Counted from the first letter of the stretch, positions 34,509 to 42,312 are shown. The stretch is DNA of 64,000 nt from Mycobacteroides chelonae (GCA_014204435.1 JACHLF010000013.1:24899-88898), one strand, 5' to 3'. Translations and numbers: made by a program. The notes: generated by a model not told the origin, from the letters alone.

Positions 34509-35246
34509 GTGTGGAGTGGTAGTAGTCGGCGATCTGTTGATCCTCTACGCATCATCGCGGGTGTGCTAGCCATGGCTTGTGTTGCTTTGTTTGCGACGAC
34601 GGCGACGGCGCATGCGGGCTTGGATGATGAGTTGACCTTGGTTGACGGCAAGGGGCGCACGCTGAGAATTCAGCAGTGGGATACCTTCCTGAACGGTGTG
34701 TTTCCGTTGGACCGCAACCGCCTCACCCGGGAGTGGTTCCATTCCGGTCGCGCGGTCTATGACGTGACTGGTCCGGGTGCGGATGCGTTCGAGGGCACGT
34801 TGGAGCTTGGTTATCAGGTGGGCTACCCCTGGTCGCTGGGTGTGGGTCTGAACTTCAACTACACGACGCCGAACGTGTCGACACTGATTGGATTCGGAAT
34901 CCCGCAGATAAACACGCCTCCGATAACGATTCCCAATGGCCCCACTATCCCGGCGCAGAGCTTCACCTCGCCGATCGCCGGCCAGCAGGAGTCCTCGTAT
35001 GTGCAGACGACGAACTTGTTGCCGTCGGCGGGTATCAACGTGGACCTGGGTAACGGGCCCGGCATTCAGGAGGTCGCGACCTTCTCGGTGGCGGTGGCTG
35101 GTCCTAAGGGTGCGGTCGCGGTGAGCAATGCGCACGGCACGGTGACGGGGGCGGCCGGTGGTGTTCTGCTTCGCCCCTACGCTCGGTTGATCAGCTCCGC
35201 GGGTGACAGCGTCACCACCTACGGCGAAACCTGGGACATGAAATAG
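34509..35246 (+). CDS. MspA-type porin, long-loop copy
   Basis: 245 residues: signal peptide of about 36, mature about 209, some 25 longer than MspA. GTG 34509 is chosen because GGGAG lies 8 nt upstream. The first 18 residues (MWSGSSRRSVDPLRIIAG) are unrelated to those of copy 1, so the signal peptide is a hybrid; everything after is identical. The extra 20 residues in the pore-loop region are Pro/Ile/Thr-rich (QINTPPITIPNGPTIPAQSF) and absent from copy 1 and MspA. A shorter start at the internal ATG would truncate the signal. Confidence 0.93.
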   Translation: MWSGSSRRSVDPLRIIAGVLAMACVALFATTATAHAGLDDELTLVDGKGRTLRIQQWDTFLNGVFPLDRNRLTREWFHSGRAVYDVTGPGADAFEGTLELGYQVGYPWSLGVGLNFNYTTPNVSTLIGFGIPQINTPPITIPNGPTIPAQSFTSPIAGQQESSYVQTTNLLPSAGINVDLGNGPGIQEVATFSVAVAGPKGAVAVSNAHGTVTGAAGGVLLRPYARLISSAGDSVTTYGETWDMK

Positions 35247-35253
35247 CAGGGTT
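34560..35253 (+). repeat. Porin tandem duplication, unit 2 (694 bp)
   Basis: Second unit of the duplication, 60 bp longer than unit 1 because of the loop segment at 34905-34967. Confidence 0.9.
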
Positions 35254-35258
35254 CGTTC

Positions 35259-35294
35259 GAGCAGAAGAAGGCCTTAGGAGGCCTTCTTCTGCTC
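35259..35294. terminator. Bidirectional terminator overlapping the mscL stop
   Basis: GAGCAGAAGAAGGCC (35259-35273) and its exact complement at 35280-35294 form a 15-bp stem with a 6-nt loop. The loop holds the mscL stop codon and one stem arm encodes the last mscL codons (AEQKKA). Serves the convergent porin and mscL. Confidence 0.85.
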
Positions 35295-35669
35295 GGCCAG
35301 CAGGTCGCGAATCTCGACCAGAAGCTCGGCCTCGGTGGCTGCGGCGGGGTCCTCGCCGGTGGTTTCCAGGCGGTCCTTGAGCGTCTTGTACGGCAGGACG
35401 ATCAGGAAGTAGACGACGATCGCGATCAGGATGAAGTTGATCGTGGCGGTGATCAGGACGTTGAAGTCCAGGTACTGCCCGCCGCCGATGCCGACCTTCA
35501 AGGCTGGTTGATCCGAATCGGAGCCCGTGCCGATGCGGTTGATCAGCGGCTGGATGATGGCTTCGCTGAATTTGGTGACCAGTGCGGTGAAGGCCGCTCC
35601 GATGACCACCGCGACCGCGAGGTCGATGACGTTGCCGCGTAGCAGAAAATCTCTGAATCCCTTAAGCAT
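35274..35669 (-). CDS. mscL: Large-conductance mechanosensitive channel
   Basis: 131-residue pentameric osmotic safety valve. N-terminal MLKGFRDFLLRGNVIDLAVA, TM1 about 14-42, TM2 about 69-95 (NFILIAIVVYFLIVLPY), and a C-terminal helix TEAELLVEIRDLLAEQKKA. Slightly shorter than the M. tuberculosis protein. Convergent with porin 2, followed upstream by the SAF gene at 9 bp. Confidence 0.97.
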   Translation of the reverse strand: MLKGFRDFLLRGNVIDLAVAVVIGAAFTALVTKFSEAIIQPLINRIGTGSDSDQPALKVGIGGGQYLDFNVLITATINFILIAIVVYFLIVLPYKTLKDRLETTGEDPAAATEAELLVEIRDLLAEQKKAS

Positions 35670-35678
35670 GGTTTGACC

Positions 35679-36353
35679 CTAACGCAAGGTCAGCGTTACC
35701 GTCTGCACCAACGCGGTTGCGGCGACGCGATTAGCCTGCTGTGGCTGTAGTGCGACCATGACCACCCGCTGCGTCCCAACGCCCTTGGTGGCGGGTTTTG
35801 GCGACACCAGCACGACTACAGCGCCGGTGGCCAGGATCGCGGCCTCGGGCGGTGCGGTGTCCGGCGCGCCCGGTTGGTGTTCGGCGACGGTGAGGATGTC
35901 GACGATGTCTCCGGCGCGGATCATGTCGACGATGGCGGCATCGGCTAGCGGCACTGGCACGATGCGCGCGTCCTTGCCCGCGGACGATTCGGCCAACCTC
36001 GGGCCCAGGACCCGCACATCGGTCAGCATCTCGCCGCGACGAACCGGCCCGGCCAGCGTCGCTCCTACGACGGTTCCGGAACTGGTACTTGCGCCATCGG
36101 GAAGGATTGTCGCCGAGCGTTTTTCAAGTCGCACATCATCGGCGGTCAGAATCGCGCCCGGAGGGAGATCGTGGGCGGCTACCACAACGTCGGTGCGATC
36201 GTTGGCTGGATCGGGACGAAGTGCAAGGACGGCTGCGAAGAGCACCAGAATCGCGGCAGCGATCCGGCGCGCCAGGGCCGTTCGGGCCCAGTCGGGACGA
36301 AACGCCGCCGTTATGCGCTGCAGCGCAGTCGGATCCAGGGGCGAGCGGGCCAT
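35679..36353 (-). CDS. SAF/CpaB-like domain membrane protein
   Basis: 224 residues. An N-terminal cytoplasmic segment and a transmembrane helix (about 28-45) lead to a SAF domain (about 55-120: VVVAAHDLPPGAILTADDVR, GATLAGPVRRGEMLTDVRV) and a C-terminal RcpC/CpaB-like domain (IVPVPLADAAIVDMIRAGDI). Family members include pilus assembly CpaB, but no other pilus gene is present; the orthologue (Rv0990c position) has no assigned function. Same strand as mscL. Confidence 0.8.
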   Translation of the reverse strand: MARSPLDPTALQRITAAFRPDWARTALARRIAAAILVLFAAVLALRPDPANDRTDVVVAAHDLPPGAILTADDVRLEKRSATILPDGASTSSGTVVGATLAGPVRRGEMLTDVRVLGPRLAESSAGKDARIVPVPLADAAIVDMIRAGDIVDILTVAEHQPGAPDTAPPEAAILATGAVVVLVSPKPATKGVGTQRVVMVALQPQQANRVAATALVQTVTLTLR

Positions 36354-36416
36354 GCCCTCACGCTAGGGCGACGTACGTCGCGCGTCAGCAGAGAATTTCT
36401 CGCTGTGGATAACTCG

Positions 36417-36749
36417 CTAGCTGGCTGCGGCGGATGCCGTGGCGGTGGAGGTCGAGCTGGAAGAACTCGACGTGCTCGACGTCGACGAGGAACTGTTCGA
36501 CGAGGAGTCCGAGGAAGACTTGGATTCACTCTTGGAACCGGAATCGCTCTTGGAGGCGGCGTCCACGCTTCCCGAACGGCTGTCGGTGCGGTAGAAGCCG
36601 CTGCCCTTGAACACGATGCCCACCGAGTTGAACAGCTTGCGCAGCGTGCCCGAGCACTTCTGGCACACGGTCAGTGCATCGTCGGTGAACGCCTGCACGA
36701 TGTCGAACTTGTCGCCGCAGTCGGCACACGCATAGGAATAGGTGGGCAT
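36417..36749 (-). CDS. ruc: FmdB-family zinc-ribbon redox chaperone (Ruc-like)
   Basis: 110 residues. The N-terminal zinc ribbon MPTYSYACADCGDKFDIVQ with CADC and CQKC pairs is followed by a disordered tail almost entirely Ser, Thr, Lys and Ala (from about 60). The orthologue Rv0991c is a redox-regulated holdase chaperone cooperating with Hsp70 and is heat induced. A CIRCE element lies 26 bp upstream, supporting HrcA control. Confidence 0.9.
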   Translation of the reverse strand: MPTYSYACADCGDKFDIVQAFTDDALTVCQKCSGTLRKLFNSVGIVFKGSGFYRTDSRSGSVDAASKSDSGSKSESKSSSDSSSNSSSSTSSTSSSSSSTSTATASAAAS

Positions 36750-36774
36750 GGGACCTCCGGAAGATGAATCGCCA

Positions 36775-36801
36775 CTAGCACTCTACCGCTTGGAGTGCTA
36801 G
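36775..36801. promoter_or_regulatory. CIRCE element (HrcA operator)
   Basis: CTAGCACTC-N9-GAGTGCTAG: perfect 9-bp arms with the canonical 9-nt spacer, differing from TTAGCACTC-N9-GAGTGCTAA only at the outermost base of each arm. Placed 26 bp before the ruc ATG. Confidence 0.92.
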
Positions 36802-36815
36802 GCACGCCACGTGCG

Positions 36816-37340
36816 TCAGCCGAGTGTGACCAATCCGTCGGCGGTCAGCGCGTGCGTCACCGGCACGTCATACGGTCCCGCCGGGATTTCGTCGAGGATC
36901 TCGCCGACATACAGAGGCGTCACCAGGGCCGCCGAGACATCGGCGAACCCGAGCGACCGGTCGTAGAACCCGGCGCCGCGGCCCAATCGGTTGCCCCGTC
37001 TGTCCACCCCGAGTGCCGGGATCACGACAAGTTCGGCGTCGGCCAGGGCGGCCGCGCCGAGCACCGGCGGCGCCGGCTCGCGCAGGCCAAAGGGGGCATC
37101 GACCAGGTCCCCCGGGCGGTATTGTCCCCAGGTCAGCGGTGCCGGTGTGCCGGTGTCGTCGTTGCGGGCCACGGGGAGCAGAACGTGTATGCCGCGGCCG
37201 GTCAGGGCGTCGAGCATCTGTACCGAACCTGGCTCGGTGCCCACCGGCACGTAGGCGGCGATCACCGAAAGCCTCGAGGCTGCGGTCAGGACATGCGCGG
37301 CGAGTGCGGCGTTCTGTATTTCGCGATCGGTGCGCGACAT
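36816..37340 (-). CDS. 5-formyltetrahydrofolate cyclo-ligase, N-terminus lacks a canonical start
   Basis: Converts 5-formyl-THF to 5,10-methenyl-THF. From ATG 37340, 174 residues include AYVPVGTEPGSVQML, HVLLPVA and the signature DRRGNRLGRGAGFYDRSL. The conserved N-terminal helix KDALRQQIVQARRA lies in frame upstream of this ATG (37341-37382). The open frame continues to a TAG near 37470 with no ATG, GTG or TTG. The true start must be non-canonical (ATC, ATT or CTG candidates), or the gene has lost its start. Divergent from galU. Confidence 0.85.
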   Translation of the reverse strand: MSRTDREIQNAALAAHVLTAASRLSVIAAYVPVGTEPGSVQMLDALTGRGIHVLLPVARNDDTGTPAPLTWGQYRPGDLVDAPFGLREPAPPVLGAAALADAELVVIPALGVDRRGNRLGRGAGFYDRSLGFADVSAALVTPLYVGEILDEIPAGPYDVPVTHALTADGLVTLG

Positions 37341-37474
37341 CGCCCGTCGTGCCTGAACAATCTGTTGCCGCAGGGCGTCCTTGGTGTTCTCTGGGGTGCT
37401 CTGGTGATCGCCGATTCCGTGACGGTACCGCCTTGCCAGCGCGATCTCGTGGTCAGTGGTTAGGGTGAGTGGCT

Positions 37475-38437
37475 ATGACAGACCCGGATGTTCTTCGCGC
37501 AAGCGGCTCATCGGCCCCTGACGTGTTGATCCCGCGCACCGCGGTGGTGCCCGCCGCCGGTCTGGGCACCCGGTTTCTACCGGCTACCAAGACGGTGCCC
37601 AAGGAGCTGCTTCCCGTGGTGGACACTCCCGGCATCGAGCTGGTGGCCGAGGAGGCCGCCGAGGCCGGTGCCGAACGTTTGGTGATCGTCACCTCCGAGG
37701 GCAAGGACGGCGTCGTCGCGCACTTCGTCGAGGACCTGGTGCTGGAGGGCACGCTCGAAGACCGTGGAAAGCACGCGATGCTCGAGAAGGTGCGACGAGC
37801 GCCCGCCCTGATCAAGGTGCAATCGGTGGTTCAGGCCGAGCCGCTCGGCCTTGGACACGCGGTGGGCTGTGTGGAGCCGGTGCTTGATGACGACGAGGAC
37901 GCGGTGGCCGTGCTGCTGCCCGATGACCTGGTGTGGCCGCGGGGAGTGCTGGAGACGATGGCCAAGGTGCGGGCCAAGCGCGGGGGCTCGGTGCTGTGTG
38001 CCATCGAGGTCAAGCCCGAGGAAATCAGTTCCTACGGCGCCTTCGACGTGGAGATTGTCCCCGATGCCGCCAACCCGAATGTGTTGCGTGTCAAGGGAAT
38101 GGTCGAAAAGCCCAAGGCCGAGGATGCGCCGTCGAACTATGCGGCGGCCGGGCGCTACCTGCTAGACCGGGTGATCTTCGATGCGCTCAAGCGAATTCCG
38201 CGGGGTGCCGGTGGCGAGTTGCAGCTCACCGATGCCATCGCATTGTTGATCGACGAGGGCCATCCGGTGCATGTTGTCGTGCATCGCGGATCCCGACACG
38301 ACCTGGGAAATCCTGGCGGCTATCTCAAGGCTGCTGTTGACTTTGCATTGGACCGCGACGACTACGGTCCGGGCTTGCGGCAGTGGCTGGTCGAAAGACT
38401 CGGTCTTGGACCGACCACGCTGCCTGATTCCGAGTAA
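37475..38437 (+). CDS. galU: UTP-glucose-1-phosphate uridylyltransferase
   Basis: Makes UDP-glucose for cell wall and trehalose synthesis. 320 residues; nucleotidyltransferase loop VVPAAGLGTRFLPATKTVPK, LPVVDTPGIELVAEEA, GRYLLDRVIFDAL and GSRHDLGNPGGYLKA. ATG 37475 follows TAGGGT (37461-37466) at 8 nt, suggesting a leaderless mRNA. The N-terminus (MTDPDVLRASGSSAPDVL) is about 11 residues longer than in M. tuberculosis and contains the LRASGSS segment shared with PurN; DVL is duplicated around it. Confidence 0.97.
   Translation: MTDPDVLRASGSSAPDVLIPRTAVVPAAGLGTRFLPATKTVPKELLPVVDTPGIELVAEEAAEAGAERLVIVTSEGKDGVVAHFVEDLVLEGTLEDRGKHAMLEKVRRAPALIKVQSVVQAEPLGLGHAVGCVEPVLDDDEDAVAVLLPDDLVWPRGVLETMAKVRAKRGGSVLCAIEVKPEEISSYGAFDVEIVPDAANPNVLRVKGMVEKPKAEDAPSNYAAAGRYLLDRVIFDALKRIPRGAGGELQLTDAIALLIDEGHPVHVVVHRGSRHDLGNPGGYLKAAVDFALDRDDYGPGLRQWLVERLGLGPTTLPDSE
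37496..37513 (+). repeat. 18-bp dispersed coding repeat, copy 2 (galU)
   Basis: Identical to 14742-14759 in purN and read in the same frame. The wider context is also similar (GAT-x-x-T-CT before it). Confidence 0.85.
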
Positions 38438-38460
38438 CGCTCAAGAAGAGAAGGGCACCA

Positions 38461-39768
38461 GTGCGTTCGGTCGAGGAGCAGCAGGCCAAAGTGACGGCGG
38501 CTGCGGTCGCACCGCGCCCGGTTCGGGTGGCGATCGCCGAAGCCCAAGGTTTGTTGTGCGCCGAGGAAGTGGTGACGGTTCGCCCGCTGCCCGGGTTCGA
38601 TCAGGCCGCCATCGACGGATACGCCGTGCGCAGCGTCGACGTGCAGGCCGCCGGTGGTGTGGTGCGCGTGATCAGCCCCGGCGAGGGTGCGAGCCCGGAG
38701 GGCGAGGACGATGTCGAGGATTCCAGCGGCGAGATCGGAACTGTCGAGCTGCCGGTCGTCGGCACGGTGCGGGTAGGGGAGCGTACGCCTAGCCGGCTGC
38801 AACCACGTCAGGCGGTGCGTGTGCAGACCGGAGCCCCCATGCCGACGTTGGCGGATGCGGTGTTGCCGTTGCGCTGGTCCGAGGGTGGCGAGTCACGGGT
38901 CAGGGTGCTGCGTGCGGTGCGTTCGGGTGACTATGTGCGGCGCACCGGCGATGACGTGCAGCCCGGTGATGTCGCGGTACGGGCGGGCACGATCATCGGC
39001 GCCGCCCAGGTCGGGCTGCTGGCGGCGGTGGGGCGCGATCGGGTGCTGGTGCATCCGAGGCCCCGGCTGTCGGTGATTAGTGTCGGCGGCGAGCTCGTCG
39101 ACGTCGACCGCACGCCCGGAAACGGCCAGGTGTACGACGTGAACTCCTACGCACTGGCGGCCGCGGCCCGCGACGCCGGTGCCGACGTCAACCGCGTGGG
39201 CATCGTCAGCGCGGAGCCCGCGGCGTTCCGCGAGGTGGTCGAGGGCCAGCTGAACCGGGCCGAGGTCGTCGTCATCTCCGGTGCGGTCGGCGGTGCCGCT
39301 GCCGAGGGTATTCGCGAGGCGCTGTCGGCACTGGGCGATATGGAGGTCGGGCGCATCGCCATGCATCCGGGCTCGGTGCAGGGCTTCGGGCAACTAGGCC
39401 GCGACGCGGTGCCGACCTTCCTGCTGCCCGCGAATCCGGTTGGGGCCCTGGTGGTCTTCGAGGTGATGGTGCGGCCGCTGATTCGTCTGGCGCTGGGGCG
39501 CAGGCAGTCGCAACGCCGAATCATTCAGGCGCGCACCGTGTCTCCTATTACCTCGATTGCGGGACGCACGGGATTTCTGCGCGGCCAGCTGATGCGCGAT
39601 CAGGACAATGGCGAGTACCTGGTGCAGGTCCTCGGTGCGCCGGGTGCCTCCTCGCATCTGCTTGCGACGCTCGCGGAGGCGAATTGCCTCGTGATCGTGC
39701 CCTCCGAGGTCGAGCAGGTCCGCACCGGGGAGATCGTTGAGGTTGCATTCCTGGCGCAACGCGGATGA
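38461..39768 (+). CDS. glp: Gephyrin-like MoeA-family protein (Glp)
   Basis: 435 residues, orthologue of Rv0994 (annotated moeA1) and of corynebacterial Glp, a divisome protein that binds FtsZ. MoeA architecture is retained, but active-site motifs are altered: PGFDQAAIDGYAV for the usual SAMDGYA, ISGAVGGAAAEG for SGGVS, and LPANPVG for LPGNPVS. A role in division rather than cofactor synthesis is therefore likely. GTG 38461 is preceded by GAGAAGGG. Gene order galU-glp-rimJ-glpR is conserved with Corynebacterium. Confidence 0.85.
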   Translation: MRSVEEQQAKVTAAAVAPRPVRVAIAEAQGLLCAEEVVTVRPLPGFDQAAIDGYAVRSVDVQAAGGVVRVISPGEGASPEGEDDVEDSSGEIGTVELPVVGTVRVGERTPSRLQPRQAVRVQTGAPMPTLADAVLPLRWSEGGESRVRVLRAVRSGDYVRRTGDDVQPGDVAVRAGTIIGAAQVGLLAAVGRDRVLVHPRPRLSVISVGGELVDVDRTPGNGQVYDVNSYALAAAARDAGADVNRVGIVSAEPAAFREVVEGQLNRAEVVVISGAVGGAAAEGIREALSALGDMEVGRIAMHPGSVQGFGQLGRDAVPTFLLPANPVGALVVFEVMVRPLIRLALGRRQSQRRIIQARTVSPITSIAGRTGFLRGQLMRDQDNGEYLVQVLGAPGASSHLLATLAEANCLVIVPSEVEQVRTGEIVEVAFLAQRG

Positions 39769-39796
39769 ACCGTTCGCGTGAAGACCAGGAGCCTGC

Positions 39797-40450
39797 ATGA
39801 GCGTCTGGCGTCAGGAGAGTGCGCATCCGGGTTGGCCGATGCCGCTGGGGAAGCTGCGGGTGCAGGCGGGGGTGGTGTCGGTGCGCCCGATCCGGTTGCG
39901 CGACGGCATGGCGTGGAGTCGCGCCCGGCTGTCCGATCAGTCACATCTACAGCCGTGGGAGCCGTCCTCTGAGGTCGACTGGATGGCGCGGCACGGGGTG
40001 TCATCATGGCCTGCGCTGTGTTCGGGTCTGCGCGCCGAGGCACGCAAGGGCCGGATGATTCCCTGCGCCATCGAGCTCAACGGGCATTTCGTTGGACAGC
40101 TGACCATCGGCAACATCGCGCACGGCGCGCTGCGATCGGCCTGGATCGGGTACTGGGTGGTCAGCACCGTGACCCGGCAGGGGGTGGCGACCGCGGCCCT
40201 CGCACTGGGGCTCGATCACTGTTTCGGGCCTGCCACCCTGCATCGGGTGGAGGCGACCGTGCGGCCGGAAAACGGTGCCAGCCGTGCGGTGCTGGCCAAG
40301 GTCGGCTTTCGCGAGGAGGGGCTGCTCAAGCGCTACCTCGATGTCGACGGCGCGTGGCGCGATCACCTTCTGGTGGCGATGACGGTCGAAGAGGTGCGGG
40401 GATCGGCCGCGGCGATGCTGGTGCGTTCCGGCAACGCCAGCTGGGTCTAG
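39797..40450 (+). CDS. rimJ: RimJ-like ribosomal-protein N-acetyltransferase (GNAT)
   Basis: 217-residue GNAT protein (Rv0995). RPIRLRDGMAWSRARL is the usual N-terminal RimJ segment, and the acetyl-CoA loop region is IGYWVVSTVTRQGVATAAL, followed by ATVRPENGASRAVLAKVGF and RYLDVDGAWRDHLL. The target protein is not deducible. It lies between glp and glpR. Confidence 0.92.
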   Translation: MSVWRQESAHPGWPMPLGKLRVQAGVVSVRPIRLRDGMAWSRARLSDQSHLQPWEPSSEVDWMARHGVSSWPALCSGLRAEARKGRMIPCAIELNGHFVGQLTIGNIAHGALRSAWIGYWVVSTVTRQGVATAALALGLDHCFGPATLHRVEATVRPENGASRAVLAKVGFREEGLLKRYLDVDGAWRDHLLVAMTVEEVRGSAAAMLVRSGNASWV

Positions 40451-40581
40451 CTCTCCCTCTCCTCTTCTCCCCGCGAGCAGATGCAAAAGCTCCCATTTCA
40501 CGGCGTGTCTTGGCACGTTCACGTCTGTTCGCCAAGAGATTGCTGAGACTGATGTGACTATTGGGGCCTGTGATGCTTGCC

Positions 40582-40606
40582 CCTGTAGAATTACAGGTGT
40601 GTAATT
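40582..40606. promoter_or_regulatory. Overlapping palindromes upstream of glpR
   Basis: CCTGTA-GAAT-TACAGG (40582-40597) overlaps AATTACA-GGTG-TGTAATT (40589-40606). Both have perfect arms. They lie about 100 bp before glpR and just upstream of a TTGACC that could be its -35. Confidence 0.45.
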
Positions 40607-40707
40607 GGTTTCGGCGCGCCTCGTTACGTGCGCAGATCGCCAACCTAGCCTTGACCTGAGGCTTAGACGTAGAGGCACAAAGAGCGCGCAGAAAGGAGCA
40701 GGCCGAG

Positions 40708-41709
40708 ATGCCGAGCATCCCCCAATCGGTGTTGTGGATCGGACTGGTCGTGCTGTGGCTGTTCGTTCTGGTGCCGATGCTGATCAACAAGCGTGACGTG
40801 GTCAAACGCACCAGCGACGTGGCCCTCGCCACGCGGGTCCTGAACGGGAAGGCCGCCAAGCTGCTGCGCCGCACCGGCCCCGCCGCGGGTCACCGTAGTG
40901 ACCCGGACTTCCGCCGCGAGGACATCGACGAACTCGAGGACGAGGACGACGAAGAGTCGACCGGTGTGATCGCGAGTGCGCCGAGCGACGAGGACAAGGA
41001 CGCCGCCCAGGCCGTGAAGGCAATGGCTGTGCGCACGGTTCGTCCCGAGACGAAGATCCAAGCCGACGAGCCCGTCGACGTCGATGTGATCGATGAGGAC
41101 GCGACCGCACTGCCCGCCGGCGAGGCCGCGCTGTCCGATGAGCTTGAGGACCTGGAAGAGGCGCCCGTCGCCGAAACCGAGTCGGGCACCTACGAGTACG
41201 TCGATGACACCTCGGGTCTGGCCATTCCGGCCGAGCCGACGCGGGAACGCCATCAGGCCCCGCCGGTGTACAGCTCGTCGCGCCGTCGCCGGTTTGACCC
41301 CGAGGTCATGGCTAAGGAAAACGCACGCAAGTTCGCGTTCCGTAAGCGCGTGCTGATGGGTCTGGTCGGGGCGATGGTCCTTGCCGGTGTGGTGGCCGCG
41401 ACCGCGAGCAGCACCGCATGGTGGGCCTGCGGCGCACTCGGCGTGATGGCCGTGCTCTACCTGGGCTACCTGCGCCGTCAGACCCGCATCGAGGAGCAGC
41501 TGCGCCGTCGCCGCGCCGCGCGCTACCAGCGCGCGCGTGTGGTCGGTGTGGAGAACGTCGGCGATCGCGAGCTGGATGTGGTGCCGCAGCGTCTGCGCCG
41601 CCCGGGAGCTGCTGTCCTCGAAATCGATGACGAGGACCCGGTTTTCGAGCACCTGGATTACTACGACGAGCCGCGGCAGTACCGCATGCCGCACGCTGTC
41701 GGCCAGTAG
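40708..41709 (+). CDS. Glp membrane receptor homologue (GlpR)
   Basis: 333 residues (Rv0996). An N-terminal transmembrane helix (about 6-25, LWIGLVVLWLFVLVPMLI) is followed by a long acidic cytoplasmic region (about 65-195) with many Asp and Glu, a second hydrophobic pair (about 215-255), and a basic/acidic C-terminus ending RQYRMPHAVGQ. In Corynebacterium the equivalent protein recruits Glp to the membrane at septum and poles. Function here inferred from synteny and topology. AAAGGAG precedes the ATG. Confidence 0.82.
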   Translation: MPSIPQSVLWIGLVVLWLFVLVPMLINKRDVVKRTSDVALATRVLNGKAAKLLRRTGPAAGHRSDPDFRREDIDELEDEDDEESTGVIASAPSDEDKDAAQAVKAMAVRTVRPETKIQADEPVDVDVIDEDATALPAGEAALSDELEDLEEAPVAETESGTYEYVDDTSGLAIPAEPTRERHQAPPVYSSSRRRRFDPEVMAKENARKFAFRKRVLMGLVGAMVLAGVVAATASSTAWWACGALGVMAVLYLGYLRRQTRIEEQLRRRRAARYQRARVVGVENVGDRELDVVPQRLRRPGAAVLEIDDEDPVFEHLDYYDEPRQYRMPHAVGQ

Positions 41710-41758
41710 GTATCTGATTCGGTCAGACGCGGGCCGGCTGGTAAGGTCTTAGCGTCTT

Positions 41759-41834
41759 GGGGCTATAGCGCAGTTGGTAGCGCGTCTCGTTCGCATCGAG
41801 AAGGTCGGGAGTTCGATTCTCCCTAGCTCCACCA
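41759..41834 (+). tRNA. tRNA-Ala (anticodon CGC)
   Basis: Full cloverleaf: acceptor GGGGCTA/TAGCTCC, D arm GCGC-AGTTGGTA-GCGC, anticodon stem TCTCG/CGAGA with loop TTCGCAT, T arm GGGAG-TTCGATT-CTCCC, discriminator A and an encoded CCA. The anticodon CGC reads GCG codons. Confidence 0.97.
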
Positions 41835-41841
41835 GAGAAAG

Positions 41842-41858
41842 GCAGGTCGCGGACCTGC
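41842..41858 (+). terminator. Hairpin after tRNA-Ala
   Basis: GCAGGTC-GCG-GACCTGC, 7-bp perfect stem, 8 bp after the encoded CCA. No T-run. Likely transcription end or processing structure. Confidence 0.5.
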
Positions 41859-42008
41859 GTACGTTAGCCAAGGTGCCCGACGACCCTCGAACGGGTCACT
41901 AAAGGGTCACCAATTTGATGGCCGTCTTATCCGCTTGGCTATGTCAACCAGAATCGGCCCCGGTATGGCGGCCTGACGTGACTCCGGGCGGATCTCTCGT
42001 ACATTTTC

Positions 42009-42312
42009 GTGACTTTCGCAAACGTGGGAACGCGTGTAGTGCAATCAGGTAAGCGGGACGAGGTGATCGCCATCCTGACCCGTCATAATCCTCAGCATCG
42101 AGGATGCGGGCTGCCTGTTTAGTGAGGTGGGGATCAACGAGGATGAGCCTGACACAGGCTTCGTGGCAGAACTCTGGGCATCTCCGGAGGCTCACCAAGC
42201 ATCCCTGCAACTGGCGAGCGTTCGGTCCGCTATAGCCGAGGCGATGCCATTGCTGACTGGGGAGATGGGTGGCAACCGTTTCGCGGTTTCAGGGTCGCCC
42301 CTGCGTGATTGA
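42009..42312 (+). pseudogene. Antibiotic-biosynthesis-monooxygenase (ABM) domain remnant
   Basis: Two frames together give an ABM-fold protein. From about 42009: VTFANVGTRVV then SGKRDEVIAILTRHN. From about 42090 in another frame: EDAGCLFSEVGINEDEPDTG, FVAELWASPEAHQASLQL, SVRSAIAEAMPLL. A frameshift near 42085 separates them. Length and order match a roughly 100-residue ABM domain. Probably inactive; lies in the degraded zone after the tRNA. Confidence 0.6.
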
